From Didymodactylos carnosus (taxonomy: Eukaryota; Rotifera; Eurotatoria; Philodinida; Philodinidae), in NCBI GenBank assembly GCA_905250885.1, contig CAJNOQ010000695.1:1-43248 (forward strand): DNA of 43,248 nt, in the 5' to 3' direction. The notes below the pieces were generated by a model, which saw only the letters and a list, made by a program, of their open reading frames with translations, did no database searches and was not told the DNA's origin. The translations under genes and the position numbers were made by a program. Each line of letters opens with the position of its first letter. The first letter of the stretch is position 1. This document shows positions 12,431 to 23,757 of the stretch, piece after piece.

Positions 12431-13370
12431 GGGCATAGCAGAACTAACGAGATTTGCAGGCAAAATCCTGCAGACTAGAGCTAATTAAGTTTTCACTTCA
12501 ACAAGTATTTGAGCTAGTAAACATAATTACCCACACACAATAAATTTGTTTCAAAACATTTGCTGAAAGTTTTGTTCGAATCGTCTTTGATTGAAGAATT
12601 CATCAATTTTGTTACAGCACTCAGTGCAGTGATTAAAGGTCGTTTGATATTTATTAAGCTTATGAATTAGATAGAACACCTGAAAACTACGTTGTATTGG
12701 ACCCGTAGAATACGGTGAATATAAAATATTTAGATACGTTTTGATGCAAGATACTAAAAAACAGCTTTGTGAATATACGGTTGAAAGTTGTAATAATGAC
12801 TTTTGATGTTCGAAACACTATCCGATGATCTTTGCTGTTTTACTCCTTGCTATAAGTAGTTTTAGGGGATTTTTGATATAATATTGGTAATTAGAAATAT
12901 GCTCTCTTTCCATATCCGTCTATTTTTTAGGAGTATTCGGCTAGTTAGTTTGAGAAAAGGCATGAAACATTGTTGTGAGGCTAACTTGTTGCGTCAAACT
13001 GTAATCGGTAGGAGATTCCTCTCTTGCAATCCTTCTAATTCGAAGAACTGAAGTCCGTTTATGTGTGTCAAATCTAGAACTTGTGACCTACTACCACTTT
13101 ATGTATTCGCTATATTACTTTAGTCGGCCATGTTCAAGGAAATTAATCGATCAAAATAGTTCATAATCGTTGTATGCAGTGCTGTAACCAAAGTACTCAA
13201 TTTTCCAATCAAAGATGGTTCGAAAAAAACTATCAGCAAATGTTTTGAAACAAATTTATTGTGCGTGGGTAATCATGTCTACTAGCTCAAATACTTGCTG
13301 AAGTGAACACTTAATTACCTCTAGTCTGCGGGATTTTACCTGCAAATTTCGTTACTTTTGGTATGTCCTA
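12431..13370. mobile_element. Foldback-type element with ~165-base inverted arms
   Basis: The left arm (about 12431-12606) and right arm (about 13196-13370) are inverted copies of each other with only scattered mismatches, roughly nine in ten bases matching by eye. Shared stretches include CAAGTATTTGAGCTAGTA and AATAAATTTGTTTCAAAACA. The roughly 590-base interior has no credible transposase frame. Long terminal inverted repeats around a non-coding core fit a non-autonomous foldback or TIR DNA transposon. Target-site duplications could not be fixed because the arm tips are eroded. Confidence 0.8.
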
Positions 13371-15050
13371 CGTATAATATTTACGAATGCAAGAAAATTA
13401 ATGACAACTCTGTGAGAGAGAATGATTATGTATGTATTGAATGAATTGTCGAAATCGCTTATTTTGAATGCTCGCTATATGCCATTTGTTGCTGTTATTT
13501 CGTAATCCATCTGTGAGTTCGAGTTTATAAAGTAATCGTAATGAACTCGAAAGCACGAGATGAAGCACAAAAAACGAATTGGCATCCGTGATCAGGTGGA
13601 AAATCTGTAAATATCTAAAATACACAAGGAAATGAATTTTGAACTCTTCTGACAATAGAGATGCTAATCAGTACAAAAATAAAATACATTAATGTTCTAA
13701 ACTTTACGGCGTAGTTTAAAAGTTTTCAAATATCGTTTAGAGTGGTCATTCAGAAGCTAATTTTTTAAGACACGTTTGTTGATCCTGATTGTGACGAATT
13801 ATTCACCAAGTTCTAGTGATCCGCCTAATTTATTGAAGTTTTTTATTAATCACGTCACATAAATCATTAATAGTGCATTCTTGTTCCTATTCATGAGTAT
13901 AGATAGATTCTATAATAAAATGTCTCTACTGTCGCTTTTAGGAACCATTGTTTCATATTTGACAAAAACATAAGTGTAAAAATTTGTGTTTATCAACTCT
14001 AATATTCCCACCTGAACCAGGCAAACATCGCACAGGTTGGAATGTGAGAGTTAAGTGCAACAAAGTCAATCAGATGAATATAATTCAACCTGAAAATACG
14101 GAACAGAAGTAATCAAGACTTAACGGTAGCTAAGATCCTTGAGAATTATTTTACTCAACAGGACAGACGTTGAAATTAGAAAAAAACATGATAATCCTTG
14201 TTCAGATTGGTTGTTCGAAGTGTCTGTATTAAAAAAATCTAAACAAGGACATGATCACTGTCGTAAGTGGACAGTTTAGTGTGATATGTTTAATGGATAA
14301 TAAAATGGATTACTGTCATAGTAAAACAAAAATTGATCCTGAGAATTTTACGCTCATGTTTGATGTTTATACAAGAGTTAATCCAATACTTATTTATCCA
14401 ATACTTTTATAAAATCCTCAGTGATTTTTTTCTTGCTTCTTTCACATCTATTAAAGCCTCTACATTGCAACAAGTTGTTGTGTAACAGATCTCTGCTCGT
14501 TTTAGTGTTTAACATCGGAAATGTTAGTAGCTTCGGAAAGTTCTCTTAGTTCTTGCAAATCAGCATATTCTTCGAGAAGTATTGTTGCCGTATGACACTT
14601 GGAGATCACAAAGAGGTACTGAAAACGTTCTTGGTTTGCCTGGTTAAGACACAGTCGAGTTCCACCGCAACTTTCTGAAGATCACAAAGCGATTTGCTTT
14701 TTCTAATATTCCTCATTTTTATGTCTGAATTTAGCATCTTCCAAAAATGTATTTTGTTCTATTAACTCAACGCCATGATCCTATCAATTCACATTTATTT
14801 TCGTTATTTTTGAAATAAAATAACAGTCGTTCAACACGTGAGCGATGTTGAATTTGGTTTTCATTATTAAAAGATCCATATTGTCATCCAATAAGCTGAA
14901 ATAATACACTTCACTCAACTTCGAAGTTCAATAGCTTTTAATAATGGCAAAAAAAGTTTAGGCTTCAGCCATTTTCAAGCAAGTCTCTGATTATCAGCAT
15001 TCTCATTCAAATTGTTCTTCCTCATCATCTGGAAATTCGCTGAAGATTTT
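13371..15050. other. Intergenic, nothing recognised
   Basis: AT-rich sequence with short random-looking open frames only. The minus-strand frame at 13398-13655 has no recognisable family and no supporting splice sites. Confidence 0.5.
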
Positions 15051-15079
15051 CTAGAAAGTAGAAAACAATCCGACTTTTT

Positions 15080-15237
15080 GATTTTCGAAAAGTCCATATG
15101 TAAAATCCCTGAGGATTTTCTATCAATAATTCCTAACAATGTAGAAAATCGACATCGATTTTCTACATTATTAGAAATTCGATTTTCTATAATCTGGAAA
15201 ATCCGTGAGGATTTTATATATGGACTTTTTGAAAATC
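15080..15237. repeat. Large palindrome built on GAAAATC/GATTTTC
   Basis: The arm GATTTTCGAAAAGTCCATAT (from 15080) is mirrored by ATATGGACTTTTTGAAAATC (ending 15237). The centre is a near-perfect palindrome, TGTAGAAAATCGACATCGAT at 15140 continuing to TTCTACA at 15167. Inner copies of GAGGATTTTCT and GATTTTCTA repeat within the arms. The 110-codon open frame through it is a by-product. A MITE-like hairpin is the simplest reading; related sequence may extend to about 15050-15265. Confidence 0.75.
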
Positions 15238-15265
15238 GTCGAGGGTTTTCTATAAATAATTTCCG

Positions 15266-18200
15266 ACTTTACAGTATAGAAGAAAGTTCATTAAACAAGA
15301 TATGTTTTAATCTTTCTTATAACGTACTGATTTACCAGAACTGAAACATCATTTATTATCTTTTTCTTACTATAAAACAAACAAACTGTAAAAAACTAGG
15401 CGTGCACCGATGTTTACCAGTTACAATTCCCTGTTTTTTTCACAGAAAGCTTTTTGTAACTCAAATAATCTTGTAGAACTTTTTTTAACCACTGGGTTTT
15501 GTAGAGCAAACATTACTCTACAAAATAAGATACAAAAGTACGTCTTGTTTTAATTCAGGAGTGAGATAAAAGGTGTTTACCAAACGTCCCACGATCGATA
15601 CCGGTAAATACATACCAATGCATGACCAGTACATACCGGTGCATGACTAGTAAAAATAGTTGTTATCAATCATTTTCACCTGGTATGATGCCGTTGTTAT
15701 TTTAATAATGCTATTTTCTTAACCAAATACAGTAGATGCTCGTCATGCAAAAAGTAGAATCGATGTTTTTCGTAGTGCCAGTTAAAAACTATATGTACTT
15801 ACAATGAAGTATCTGGTATACTCGCCGATCGTAAAGGCGCATTTTGTGTATGTGTGTGGAATTGTTGAACGACACAAGGATGTTATTTTTACAAAAAAAA
15901 TTAATCGAGTCAAAAAGAGTCAGAGTGTGCACTGATTATATCAGCTTCATCATGATTAATCTCATATGTTATTTCGCTAGTTAACCTCGATCGAGAACAC
16001 GTTGAACGTTCTAATAGTACAATTAAATGGCACACAACTCTCTATATATATCTTAATTTACAAGCACACATATAAATATATGTACATGCAAGAACGAAAT
16101 TGAATTGTTAGTCCTTCTTTCCGAAAGGCTAATTCGATCGTGAACACAGAGAATCACTTTCATTTGAATTATTTGATAAGTATCAATAGATCTGATTGTT
16201 GGACACTGTGTAGTGCTGCGATTGAGTAAAAAATGTTCGATATTTACATGTGATATTTATGAAACTATGTTCTATTTTTGAGATGAAAGTATCTTTGACG
16301 AATGCATACACATAACATCAATTAAGAACATGGTTAAGGATTTAGGATCAACATAAAAGAACTACTTATGATTTATAGTAAGAGACAACTCACACCAATT
16401 TTATTTGCAAAACGAGCAAGAAGAGAAAAAGCGTTGATTTTTGTGTCATATTTCAAAGTTCTCCATAGAATACAGAAATGATGTTGAAATTAACCTTGTC
16501 TCGATGTGACCCATTTATACCAGATCGACTGTTACCTTGACCATTGGCTCTCCCCTAAATATAATAAATGATTCAAACTCCCAATATAACAAAAATTTCT
16601 ATTCAAACGCATACCCATAAAAAGTGTGCTGAACTTTGAAATACAATGCATTCATTATTTTGTTGGAATTAGTAGGCTACTGTATGTGTTTTTTCCTATT
16701 ATATTGAGTTTGATCATACCTGTTCTTGAATTACAATAGGTTAATTTCTAAGGTTCTTTCATTTCCTTTTCACATACATATGACTTGAACAATGCACATA
16801 CTTCCATAAACAGATTTTGTTAATCGAATCGTTCTTTCATTTGTTTCTCTGTATTGTTTTGTGAAAAAAGTTTAGAAATGTATATTAGATGTAAATAATC
16901 TCGCCTATATATTTATAAATTAATGTTGCTCATAAACGCGTCTGTGGTTTGTGTTGAACCAAAATTTGGATAATTGTTCTTATACCACAGGTAACAGATG
17001 CGATCGTAACTCATAAAATATTATATTGATTGATATCGCTTGTACATTGCTTCTACAGAGCTTATTGTATTTAAAAGTTGGACTGAGTTTTCCTGTTCGA
17101 CATTCGAGAATTCCTCATCATGGCGAAATAAAACGAATGTTACGGCCGTAGTTTTTAAATAAGTGATACAACTGTATATCTCTTTATAAAAGGTATACAG
17201 CAGAGCTTTGCCTCAGATGACGCAGTTTAAAGGATACTAAGTTTTGAACTTGTATTGCCTGGCATCCAAACAGAAAGATGGGCCTGTGCGAAAGATAGAT
17301 CACTGAATTTTCTTTCTGGCCATCAGACTGTGAATAAAACTCTCAATCGAATGGGATTTCCATCGATTGTCTCCTCTGTCCATCTGGAGCTAAACTTTCA
17401 ATAGAGTAACTTACCAAACTGACATGAAAGTGATGAAGATTATGTTCCCAGTGAACACTTTTTCGATTCACTCAGAGCTATAGTTTGGATAAAATCAGAA
17501 AAGAGTCACGATAAATGGCAGAATGGAGCCCGTTTATATAAAAGTGTATAAAAACTGCAGAAAAGAGCCCGGAAACGTGTACTGCTTGACTACCCATATA
17601 ACAATTCCTAATCTAAACAACGCATTTACAAACGGTGTTCATAAACGCAATCCAAACGCATTTATATAACTGCTTATCAGTTACTGGAGACTCAAATAGT
17701 GCTCATGTCTCAAAGAATCAAAAGAAGATAGTCCGATCGGTTTCGACCTTTCTCAAGGCTCTCATCAGGTGGTTTCCTTCGAGAAAGACAGAGTGAAAGC
17801 ACGACAGCAACACAATTCCGTCCACACCGTATGAGGCTGTTACTATTCCCTGTTCTAATCGAGCAAAGAACGATAACTTTCATATGACGAGAATGGAGCA
17901 CGATATCACTGGTCACCGCACATATTCTGGTTCTCTCCATTAAGTATTTCCTTTCATTCTATCAGAAATGAGTCATCCTTTAAAATAAACTGCATCTGGT
18001 AGCTTTCACTCAACAACAGTTGAGACAAATGTGAAAAGCGCCACACTTATGATGCTATTTTCGATTCGAGTGGGCACCCATCCTATTACTAATCGTACTA
18101 TACATGATAATGTTCATTTAATAAGATCAATCACTGAGTATTACTCAAGGAACCTTTCTGACTGTAATTACGGAATTCTATACTAATTTGTATAGCGAAA

Positions 18201-18395
18201 AACCGGTTGAAAGCGAAATGTGAGATGGGCTTTTGGCCGGATTACCGACACTTATGCCTCAAAATACAAATAAACTCGAAACGGAAATCACCATTACCGC
18301 AAATCGACTTTTTATAAGGAGGTTTTCAAGGCTCGACTTAATGTTTTTCCAGATCAGAATCCTTCAAAAACGTTGGGTACCCTAAGGGCGTCTTC
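15266..18395. other. Intergenic, no confident gene
   Basis: AT-rich DNA. At about 15596-15650 a roughly 22-base unit (ACATACCxxTGCATGACxAG) occurs twice in tandem. A short minus-strand exon-like frame (about 16495-16558, preceded by an acceptor-like TATATTTAG) encodes a Gly/Asn/Ser-rich peptide but cannot be joined to anything. The frame at 17710-17940 (-) has no recognised family. No RNA genes were seen. Confidence 0.45.
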
Positions 18396-18528
18396 TTCAA
18401 ATTAAGAATAAAAAAGTAAAATTTTCCCTTGTAATTTCTATGGCCGCGAAAAATCATGATTAGCCCTCGAATTTAGGCAATGAAAAGATAGATAGGAAAA
18501 ATGTTCACTTTTTTATTCTTAATTTGAA
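18396..18528. repeat. Short palindromic MITE-like element
   Basis: TTCAAATTAAGAATAAAAAA at 18396 is mirrored by TTTTTTATTCTTAATTTGAA ending at 18528, with an interior of about 85 bases containing no gene. Perfect 20-base terminal inverted repeats and small size fit a MITE. It lies immediately upstream of the reverse transcriptase relic. Confidence 0.8.
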
Positions 18529-18558
18529 TAAGTGACATGGAAAGATCACCGGTTCCAC

Positions 18559-18891
18559 TCATCTTTCCTGCGTTCTATGTTAACTCTTTTAAAAAAAGCA
18601 GTATCTGTTGAAGGCTCAATGAGAGGTTTCCGTCCTCTATTATTGATGAACATCGATTACAAAATACTCTCGAAGATGATCAGTAACCGACTACGAGCAG
18701 TAATAAGCACCATCATTCATCCAGATCAAGCATGCTCACGAAAAAGAAGTTGAGATTTGGACAAAATTTCATCCACTGGATTAGATTAATCATTAATAAA
18801 CACCGGAGCCATATTCCGAATCAAAATAAATGATTCAATTACACAACCGATTAGTTTTAAGTCCGGAGTGCGTCAGAGTTGCTCGCCATAT
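18559..18891 (+). mobile_element. LINE-type reverse transcriptase relic
   Basis: The frame ending at 18753 contains FRPLLLMNIDYKILSKMISN and then IIHPDQACS, matching the conserved RPISLLNxDYKILxKxxANR...PDQ block of non-LTR retrotransposon reverse transcriptases. After a stop at 18751-18753, other frames continue the same domain: FIHWIRLII (about 18768) and FKSGVRQSCSP (about 18857-18890, compare family LSxGVRQGCPLSP). Frameshifts, stops and the absence of the rest of the polyprotein show an inactive, 5'- and 3'-truncated copy. Its clade cannot be assigned from this fragment. Confidence 0.8.
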
Positions 18892-19043
18892 TAAAAATAT
18901 TTCATGCTTATAAAAATACTATACAAGTCATGTGGGAGTTGAAGAAGCGCACATTGATATCTAGTCATTCATTGTTATATACACGTATCAACTACAACAT
19001 GTTACAAAACGCATGGAAAATTTAAAATTTATTCATGGTCATA

Positions 19044-19222
19044 TCATGGAAATCGCCTAAGTTTTCCCGATTTGGAATCAAAACGGCGTTGTGTTTCCAA
19101 CAAGCCAAAAAAATCGTGCGATTAAGCGCACAATTATTCGGCTTTTTTTTTGCTTGTTGCTATGGAAACACAGCAAAAAGAGCGCGATTCATCGGCAAAA
19201 CTTAGGCGATTTTTATGACATG
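19044..19222. repeat. Palindromic MITE-like hairpin
   Basis: AAATCGCCTAAGTTTT at 19050-19065 is perfectly mirrored at 19197-19212. Further inside, GTGTTTCCAACAAGCC (19091-19106) is mirrored with small gaps by GGCTTTTTTTTTGCTTGTTG and ATGGAAACAC (19140-19172). The element is about 180 bases with a short central loop and no coding content. The flanking CATG on both sides could be part of the termini or the target. Confidence 0.75.
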
Positions 19223-19317
19223 GGTGTACAAGTGAGAATGTTCTGAATGTTCTACAAAAAGTAATAATAATTTTAAACACATGAAGAGCGCAGGAAACAG
19301 TTTTTTGAACTGGATCA

Positions 19318-19416
19318 GGGACCAATTTCTTTAAAAAAGTTCAGTCAAAAATTGAACTTAAGTCAAAAAAAGAAAAACAACCTTTTTGACTTAAACTTTT
19401 TTAAGAAACTGGCCCC
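19318..19416. repeat. Palindromic CTTAAGT element A
   Basis: The left end GGGACCAATTTCTTTAAAAA is mirrored by the right end TTTTTTAAGAAACTGGCCCC. The interior carries AACTTAAGTC and GACTTAA units. It is the first of three adjacent elements of similar build. Confidence 0.75.
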
Positions 19417-19424
19417 AGAACTCA

Positions 19425-19571
19425 GGAGCCCGTATCACAAAAAAGCTTAAATCTTACTTAAGATAAAATTTTGACTTAAGTCTTCGTTATGTGCACTTAC
19501 ATGCTAATTTTATACACTTAAGTCTGACTTAAGTCTAGATTTTGACTTAAGTTTCTTCGTGATACGACCCC
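19425..19571. repeat. Palindromic CTTAAGT element B
   Basis: The left end GGAGCCCGTATCACAAAAAA is mirrored by TTTCTTCGTGATACGACCCC. Inside are repeated TTACTTAAG, GACTTAAGTC and CACTTAAGTC units in inverted pairs. It sits head to tail with elements A and C, each only a few bases away. Confidence 0.78.
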
Positions 19572-19670
19572 CTGAAGCAGTTTTATAAAAAAAACTTAAC
19601 ATAAGTCAAAAAAGACAAAGAGCTTTTTTAACTTAAGCTTTTTTATAAAACTAGCTCCTGCTCCTAATTT
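19572..19670. repeat. Palindromic CTTAAGT element C
   Basis: The left end CTGAAGCAGTTTTATAAAAA is mirrored by TTTTTATAAAACTAGCTCCT. The interior has AACTTAACATAAGTC and AACTTAAGC units. It completes a run of three related but non-identical hairpins. Confidence 0.75.
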
Positions 19671-20230
19671 TGCGAGTAAAATAAAATTGTTATTTGTCAT
19701 TTTCGTGAACTTCTGAATTGAATGATATATGACTCAACGATATTATGTAAAAAATCCGTCGAATCTGGTTGTGAATAGCTCATGTACAAACTGATTTACT
19801 GGGATACAAAGGTAACTCTTTTGCCTTTGGTACACGAATATTCTGTTTGAACTTGTAGCCCAAAAAGGTGCAAAATTTTCTTCTATGAGAAATGAGGCTT
19901 TTTTCTTTTATGAGGATGCCACTGTAACTCATCTTATCATATTTTCATGGTTTGACATCGAAAACGATATAGTCGCACTAACTGAAAGTGACATCTTCTT
20001 AATATTTGGAAAGGTTCTGTTTTTCAAAGCCGAAATAAATCAGGTGCTCAAAGTCAGATGCAACAAAGTTTCTCACTCTTTCGTAACGTAACGCTGTATT
20101 CTTCTATAGTTTCATGAAAATTAGACGTAATGTTTGTCGTGGATGTGATTGGCGAAATTTTAGATGCTGGGTAGCTGGTCTTGGCTCTGCATATAAATGC
20201 ACGGATAAATATTATTATAAAGATAGCTTA

Positions 20231-20340
20231 AAGGGATTGTGACTTTTTTCACGGACTGACTGATCGTACTTATCTCGTTTCATTGGTCGATTCATGTTTT
20301 CGACCAATGAAATGGGGTCAGTGAAAAAAGTCACAACCTT
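20231..20340. repeat. Palindromic hairpin element
   Basis: TTGTGACTTTTTTCAC near 20237 is mirrored by GTGAAAAAAGTCACAA ending about 20336, and the inner arms TTTCATTGGTCG (20278-20289) and CGACCAATGAAA (20301-20312) are perfect complements. The nested symmetry over 110 bases fits a MITE-like element upstream of the transporter gene. Confidence 0.75.
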
Positions 20341-20652
20341 GAAAGGAGGTCATCTGATAAACGGAATCCTGTATAAACCGTTTCATAAATGTATAACAGG
20401 ACTATTTGCACTAATCTCATCAAATTTAGATCTTAATGTCTCATTGAAACGTTTAGTTCGCAACAGTTTGAGGAGATAAAAACAGCTAACTGTTTATGCT
20501 CAGTTAGTAGACAAAGTATGAATAACACAAACCCATAACTATTAAATTACCGAAATCACTATCTATCAGTTCTTCTTGAGGCATCTGTTACACGCTGTTT
20601 TTGTGTAATTTATCATGGATGCATTTTAGATAGAATTTAATTTTATTCAATC
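20341..20652. other. Upstream region of transporter gene
   Basis: AT-rich sequence between the hairpin and the transporter ATG. The short frame at 20294-20479 overlaps the hairpin and resembles nothing known. No promoter element could be assigned. Confidence 0.4.
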
Positions 20653-22815
20653 ATGAATGTTCAACTCGATTTTTCTCGTGATCACGAACATCTTCCATTA
20701 CTGAATTCTGATGCAAATCATATTTTGTCCGTCTCCGTCTCCAGAGGGTGTATGTATTTGGAATTCTTTTTATTTTAATCTTTAATGAATATCATAAATT
20801 TTTTTTCTAGCATTAAGCTGGTTTATGGCTGCAGGTTTGATTATCAATGCTGCAATGGGTGCTGGTCTGTTGAACATTGCAAAAGCGTTTGACGAGGCGG
20901 GTGGCATACTTATTTCGTCAGTACTGCATGTGGTAAAAATGTTCTCATTTTTTATACCTTTGGCTACAATTGTAAATCCTCGCTAACCTAGGTTGTTATT
21001 ATTTTGGTTATTGGTGCTTATGCGATATTGTTTGCTTGTTGCGATCAATCAACATCGAGCTATGAGACATTCGTGTTGTTGAAATGTGGACAAACTTGGC
21101 AACGAATATGTTCTGTTTGCATTATTTTATACATGTAAGAACAATCAAATAGCGAAAATAAAAGATTTTATCTCGAATTTTTCTCATAGGTATGGTTTAT
21201 CAATAACATTTTTTATTATTATTGGCGATCAGCTCGATCGCTGTGAGTGAGTAGTTTTTTGTTATCAAAATGTAGTAGTTTATTATAAAATCAAAACGTC
21301 TGTTCCAACTGTACCTTTTTCTCTGCCTTTTAATAACCTTTTCTTTTAGGTTTTTATTTTGCTTTTGGACAAACGTTTTGTCGTCATTGGTACTTTGATC
21401 GACGATTTACTATTCCAATAACGTCGTTACTAATAATATTTCCATTATCATTCTCAAAATCAATGAAATTTCTGCAAATTCCAAGGTATCAACGAAAAAA
21501 AACAAGACGTCAAACTATAAATCACATGTATATTATTTTTCTTCGATAGTATGCTTGGGGTATTAGCTATAATCTATGTTGTTATTATGGTGCCAGTCGA
21601 ATATTTCACTACTCACCAACCAGCTGATATCATTATAAAACACAGGTAAAAAGGAAGCTTTTTTGGCGTTTTATAAGGAAGCAACGACTGAACCTTTTGA
21701 TTTCTTTTGAAAAAATAACACTGACACTAAGTTTCCTATCGGAGGATCGAAAATTGCATGGATTTATATTTTTTTTTACTTATTTTTCATTTTTAGTCCA
21801 GAATCGTGGACAGATGTTTTCCTCGTGTTGCCGACGATGTGTTTTTGCTATCAGGTAAAATTATAGAAGACGTTGAAGTGTCGAAATCAAATCTAAATTT
21901 TTTCTTTTAGGCCCATGTGAATTCAGTACCAGTATTTGTTTCCTTAAAAAATCGTGCCGATTGTATAAAAGCAACATTGGCGTCAATGCTAGTACTCATT
22001 ATCAGCTATTCATTAGTTGCTATCACTGGATATCTAACATTTGGAACAAAGGTTAATCATGATATATTAGTAAGTTCTAATTAAAGCAACAATTTTTACC
22101 ACTGTACATAACATACGGTCTTTATTTCAGATGTCTTATCCGCATTCTGTTGCTGTTCTGATCGCTATTCTCATGATTGCATTGAAGACCTATGTGGCTT
22201 ATCCTGTTAACTTATTTTGTGGACGGTGATAATATTCTCCTTTGACATTAAAAGGCTGATTTATATTTGCGTTTTTTATGTTTTAGAACGGCAATTGAAT
22301 CATTATCACCTGAGTCCATATCAATAGGCCCTAGTCGTGTACAAAAACGTCGAATAGTAGTTGTCAGTCTATGGTTCTTTTCAACACTGGTTACCGCTAT
22401 CTTTTTACCAAATATCAGTGTTGCGATCCACTATTTAGGAGCTTTAGCAGCAAGTTTCATTTTCATATTTCCAGGTACAAACAAAATTTTCTAATGCATT
22501 CTTGCCCTGTATCCCAAAGTAAAGATATTTTGGTAGATGAAGCAGATATTTTGCGGACTTGTCCTATATTCATTCTATCACTCGTTTTTATCTGATCTAA
22601 TAACCACTATTCATTAAACTATTACGCGATTTTTAGGTTTATGTTTATATTTTCACATTACACAAAACTTGTTCTACTCAAAGAAAGATATTCTACTTAT
22701 AGCAACAGCAATCTTTTACGTGGCAGTCGGTGTCTTTGTCATGGCTATTACATTAGTACAGTCACTAATGTCTGATATCAAAGGTGTGAAAAGTGATACA
22801 GCTAACCTCTGCTGA
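20653..22815 (+). CDS. SLC38-type neutral amino acid transporter, eleven exons
   Basis: Membrane transporter of the amino acid/auxin permease family, closest by eye to sodium-coupled SLC38A7/A8, which move glutamine and other neutral amino acids. Exons: 20653-20749, 20811-20932, 20992-21134, 21190-21242, 21350-21485, 21550-21645, 21797-21854, 21911-22069, 22131-22225, 22287-22474 and 22637-22815. All borders are GT...AG with matching phases. The total is 1,326 bases, 441 residues, close to the family's usual 430-460. A 32-residue cytoplasmic head (MNVQLDFSRDHEHLPLLNSD) precedes TM1 WFMAAGLIINAAMGAGLLNI, the family's signature with its helix-breaking Gly-Ala-Gly-Leu-Leu-Asn. MYGLSITFFIIIGDQLDR matches the family's TM3 region, and KNRADCIKATLASM plus GYLTFG match the middle and TM7-8. 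The first exon ends at GTATGT, since the nearer GT would break the frame. All introns are short, so the gene looks intact. AATAAA at 23141-23146 lies inside the duplicated block. Ligand and ion coupling are family inference. Confidence 0.88.
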
Positions 22816-23757
22816 TTGTATATTACCCAAAAGCAATCATTTCTAGTGCAATATATACAATGTTTTAAATTTAAACGCTCTTATACATCTTTCTGTAACC
22901 AAGCCACCATTTTCATTCCCATTTTCTTGCAAATATTTTCACTTTGTTTTTGATATTTTCATATCCATAATTCATTGATACTGGTTATCTCTATTCCGAT
23001 TTATTTAATGTAGAACTAAAGTTTATTTTTCTAATATTTATTCCTGTTTAAGTACGATATTGTTTTCTTTGCCATTTTGCCGATCAATTTAGAGTTTTAC
23101 GAAAATGGCATGTAAAATGCATGCGCTAGATTAGTGGATGAATAAATTGACCTATAACGGAAGCAACCGTTCTTTTGGTGCTAATTTATGAGTTCTATTT
23201 CTGATTTTTTTGATCGCGTGACTCATTCTATTTTCTAATGATACTTATGTTTTTCATTCATGTTTATTGTATTTGTTGCTTTGTTATATTTTTGTAATAT
23301 ATATATATTTATACATTTTCACGATATATAATTTTTTGAATTCGAAAATATGAGAAGTCTGTACGATGTTTTTGATAACTCCGCACGAAGATGATGATGA
23401 AGTGTTGAAGTGCTTTCTTCGAAAAATAACATCATTTGTGTCATCATGATCGCACAAAATACTACCTAAGTGAGAGATGAGTGTTCTTTGAGCCTGTATG
23501 TCCTGCACATGTTCTGTCGTTTGTTTCATGAAATATTAGTGAAAATATCAAATATGACTGTTTTTCAAGGACGATTCTGTAACATGTCAAATGCTGGCAT
23601 GGTATTCGCACCGTTGTGTTGCATATCCGAGTTATTATGTTCAAATTTGCTCACACAACTTTCTCTCTGAAGACGACGTGATGGCAAGCTTTCTGGTTTG
23701 CATTTTGATGTAGCATAAACTAATGTACCGTTTGTTTTCAGATATTTTCTATTCAAA
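22816..23757. other. Convergent 3' regions and left edge of duplicated block
   Basis: This stretch lies between the transporter stop and the stop of the minus-strand receptor. The first 257 bases are unique; from 23073 onward the sequence reappears at 34924. Several short overlapping open frames on both strands (23284-23670) look non-coding. A TTTATT at 23263-23268 could serve as a minus-strand poly(A) signal. Confidence 0.5.

Noticed and set aside
15012-15344. 110-codon open frame
   Set aside because: It runs through the palindrome at 15080-15237, and its repeated peptide pattern mirrors the hairpin.
16495-16558. Gly/Asn/Ser-rich minus-strand exon-like segment
   Set aside because: It has an acceptor-like border, but no partner exon, start or family could be found.
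17710-17940. 76-codon minus-strand frame near the LINE relic
   Set aside because: I could not match it to an endonuclease or any retrotransposon domain.
20748-20749. Nearer GT as the first donor of the transporter gene
   Set aside because: It would put the conserved TM1 signature out of frame, whereas the GTATGT donor at 20750 keeps it in frame.
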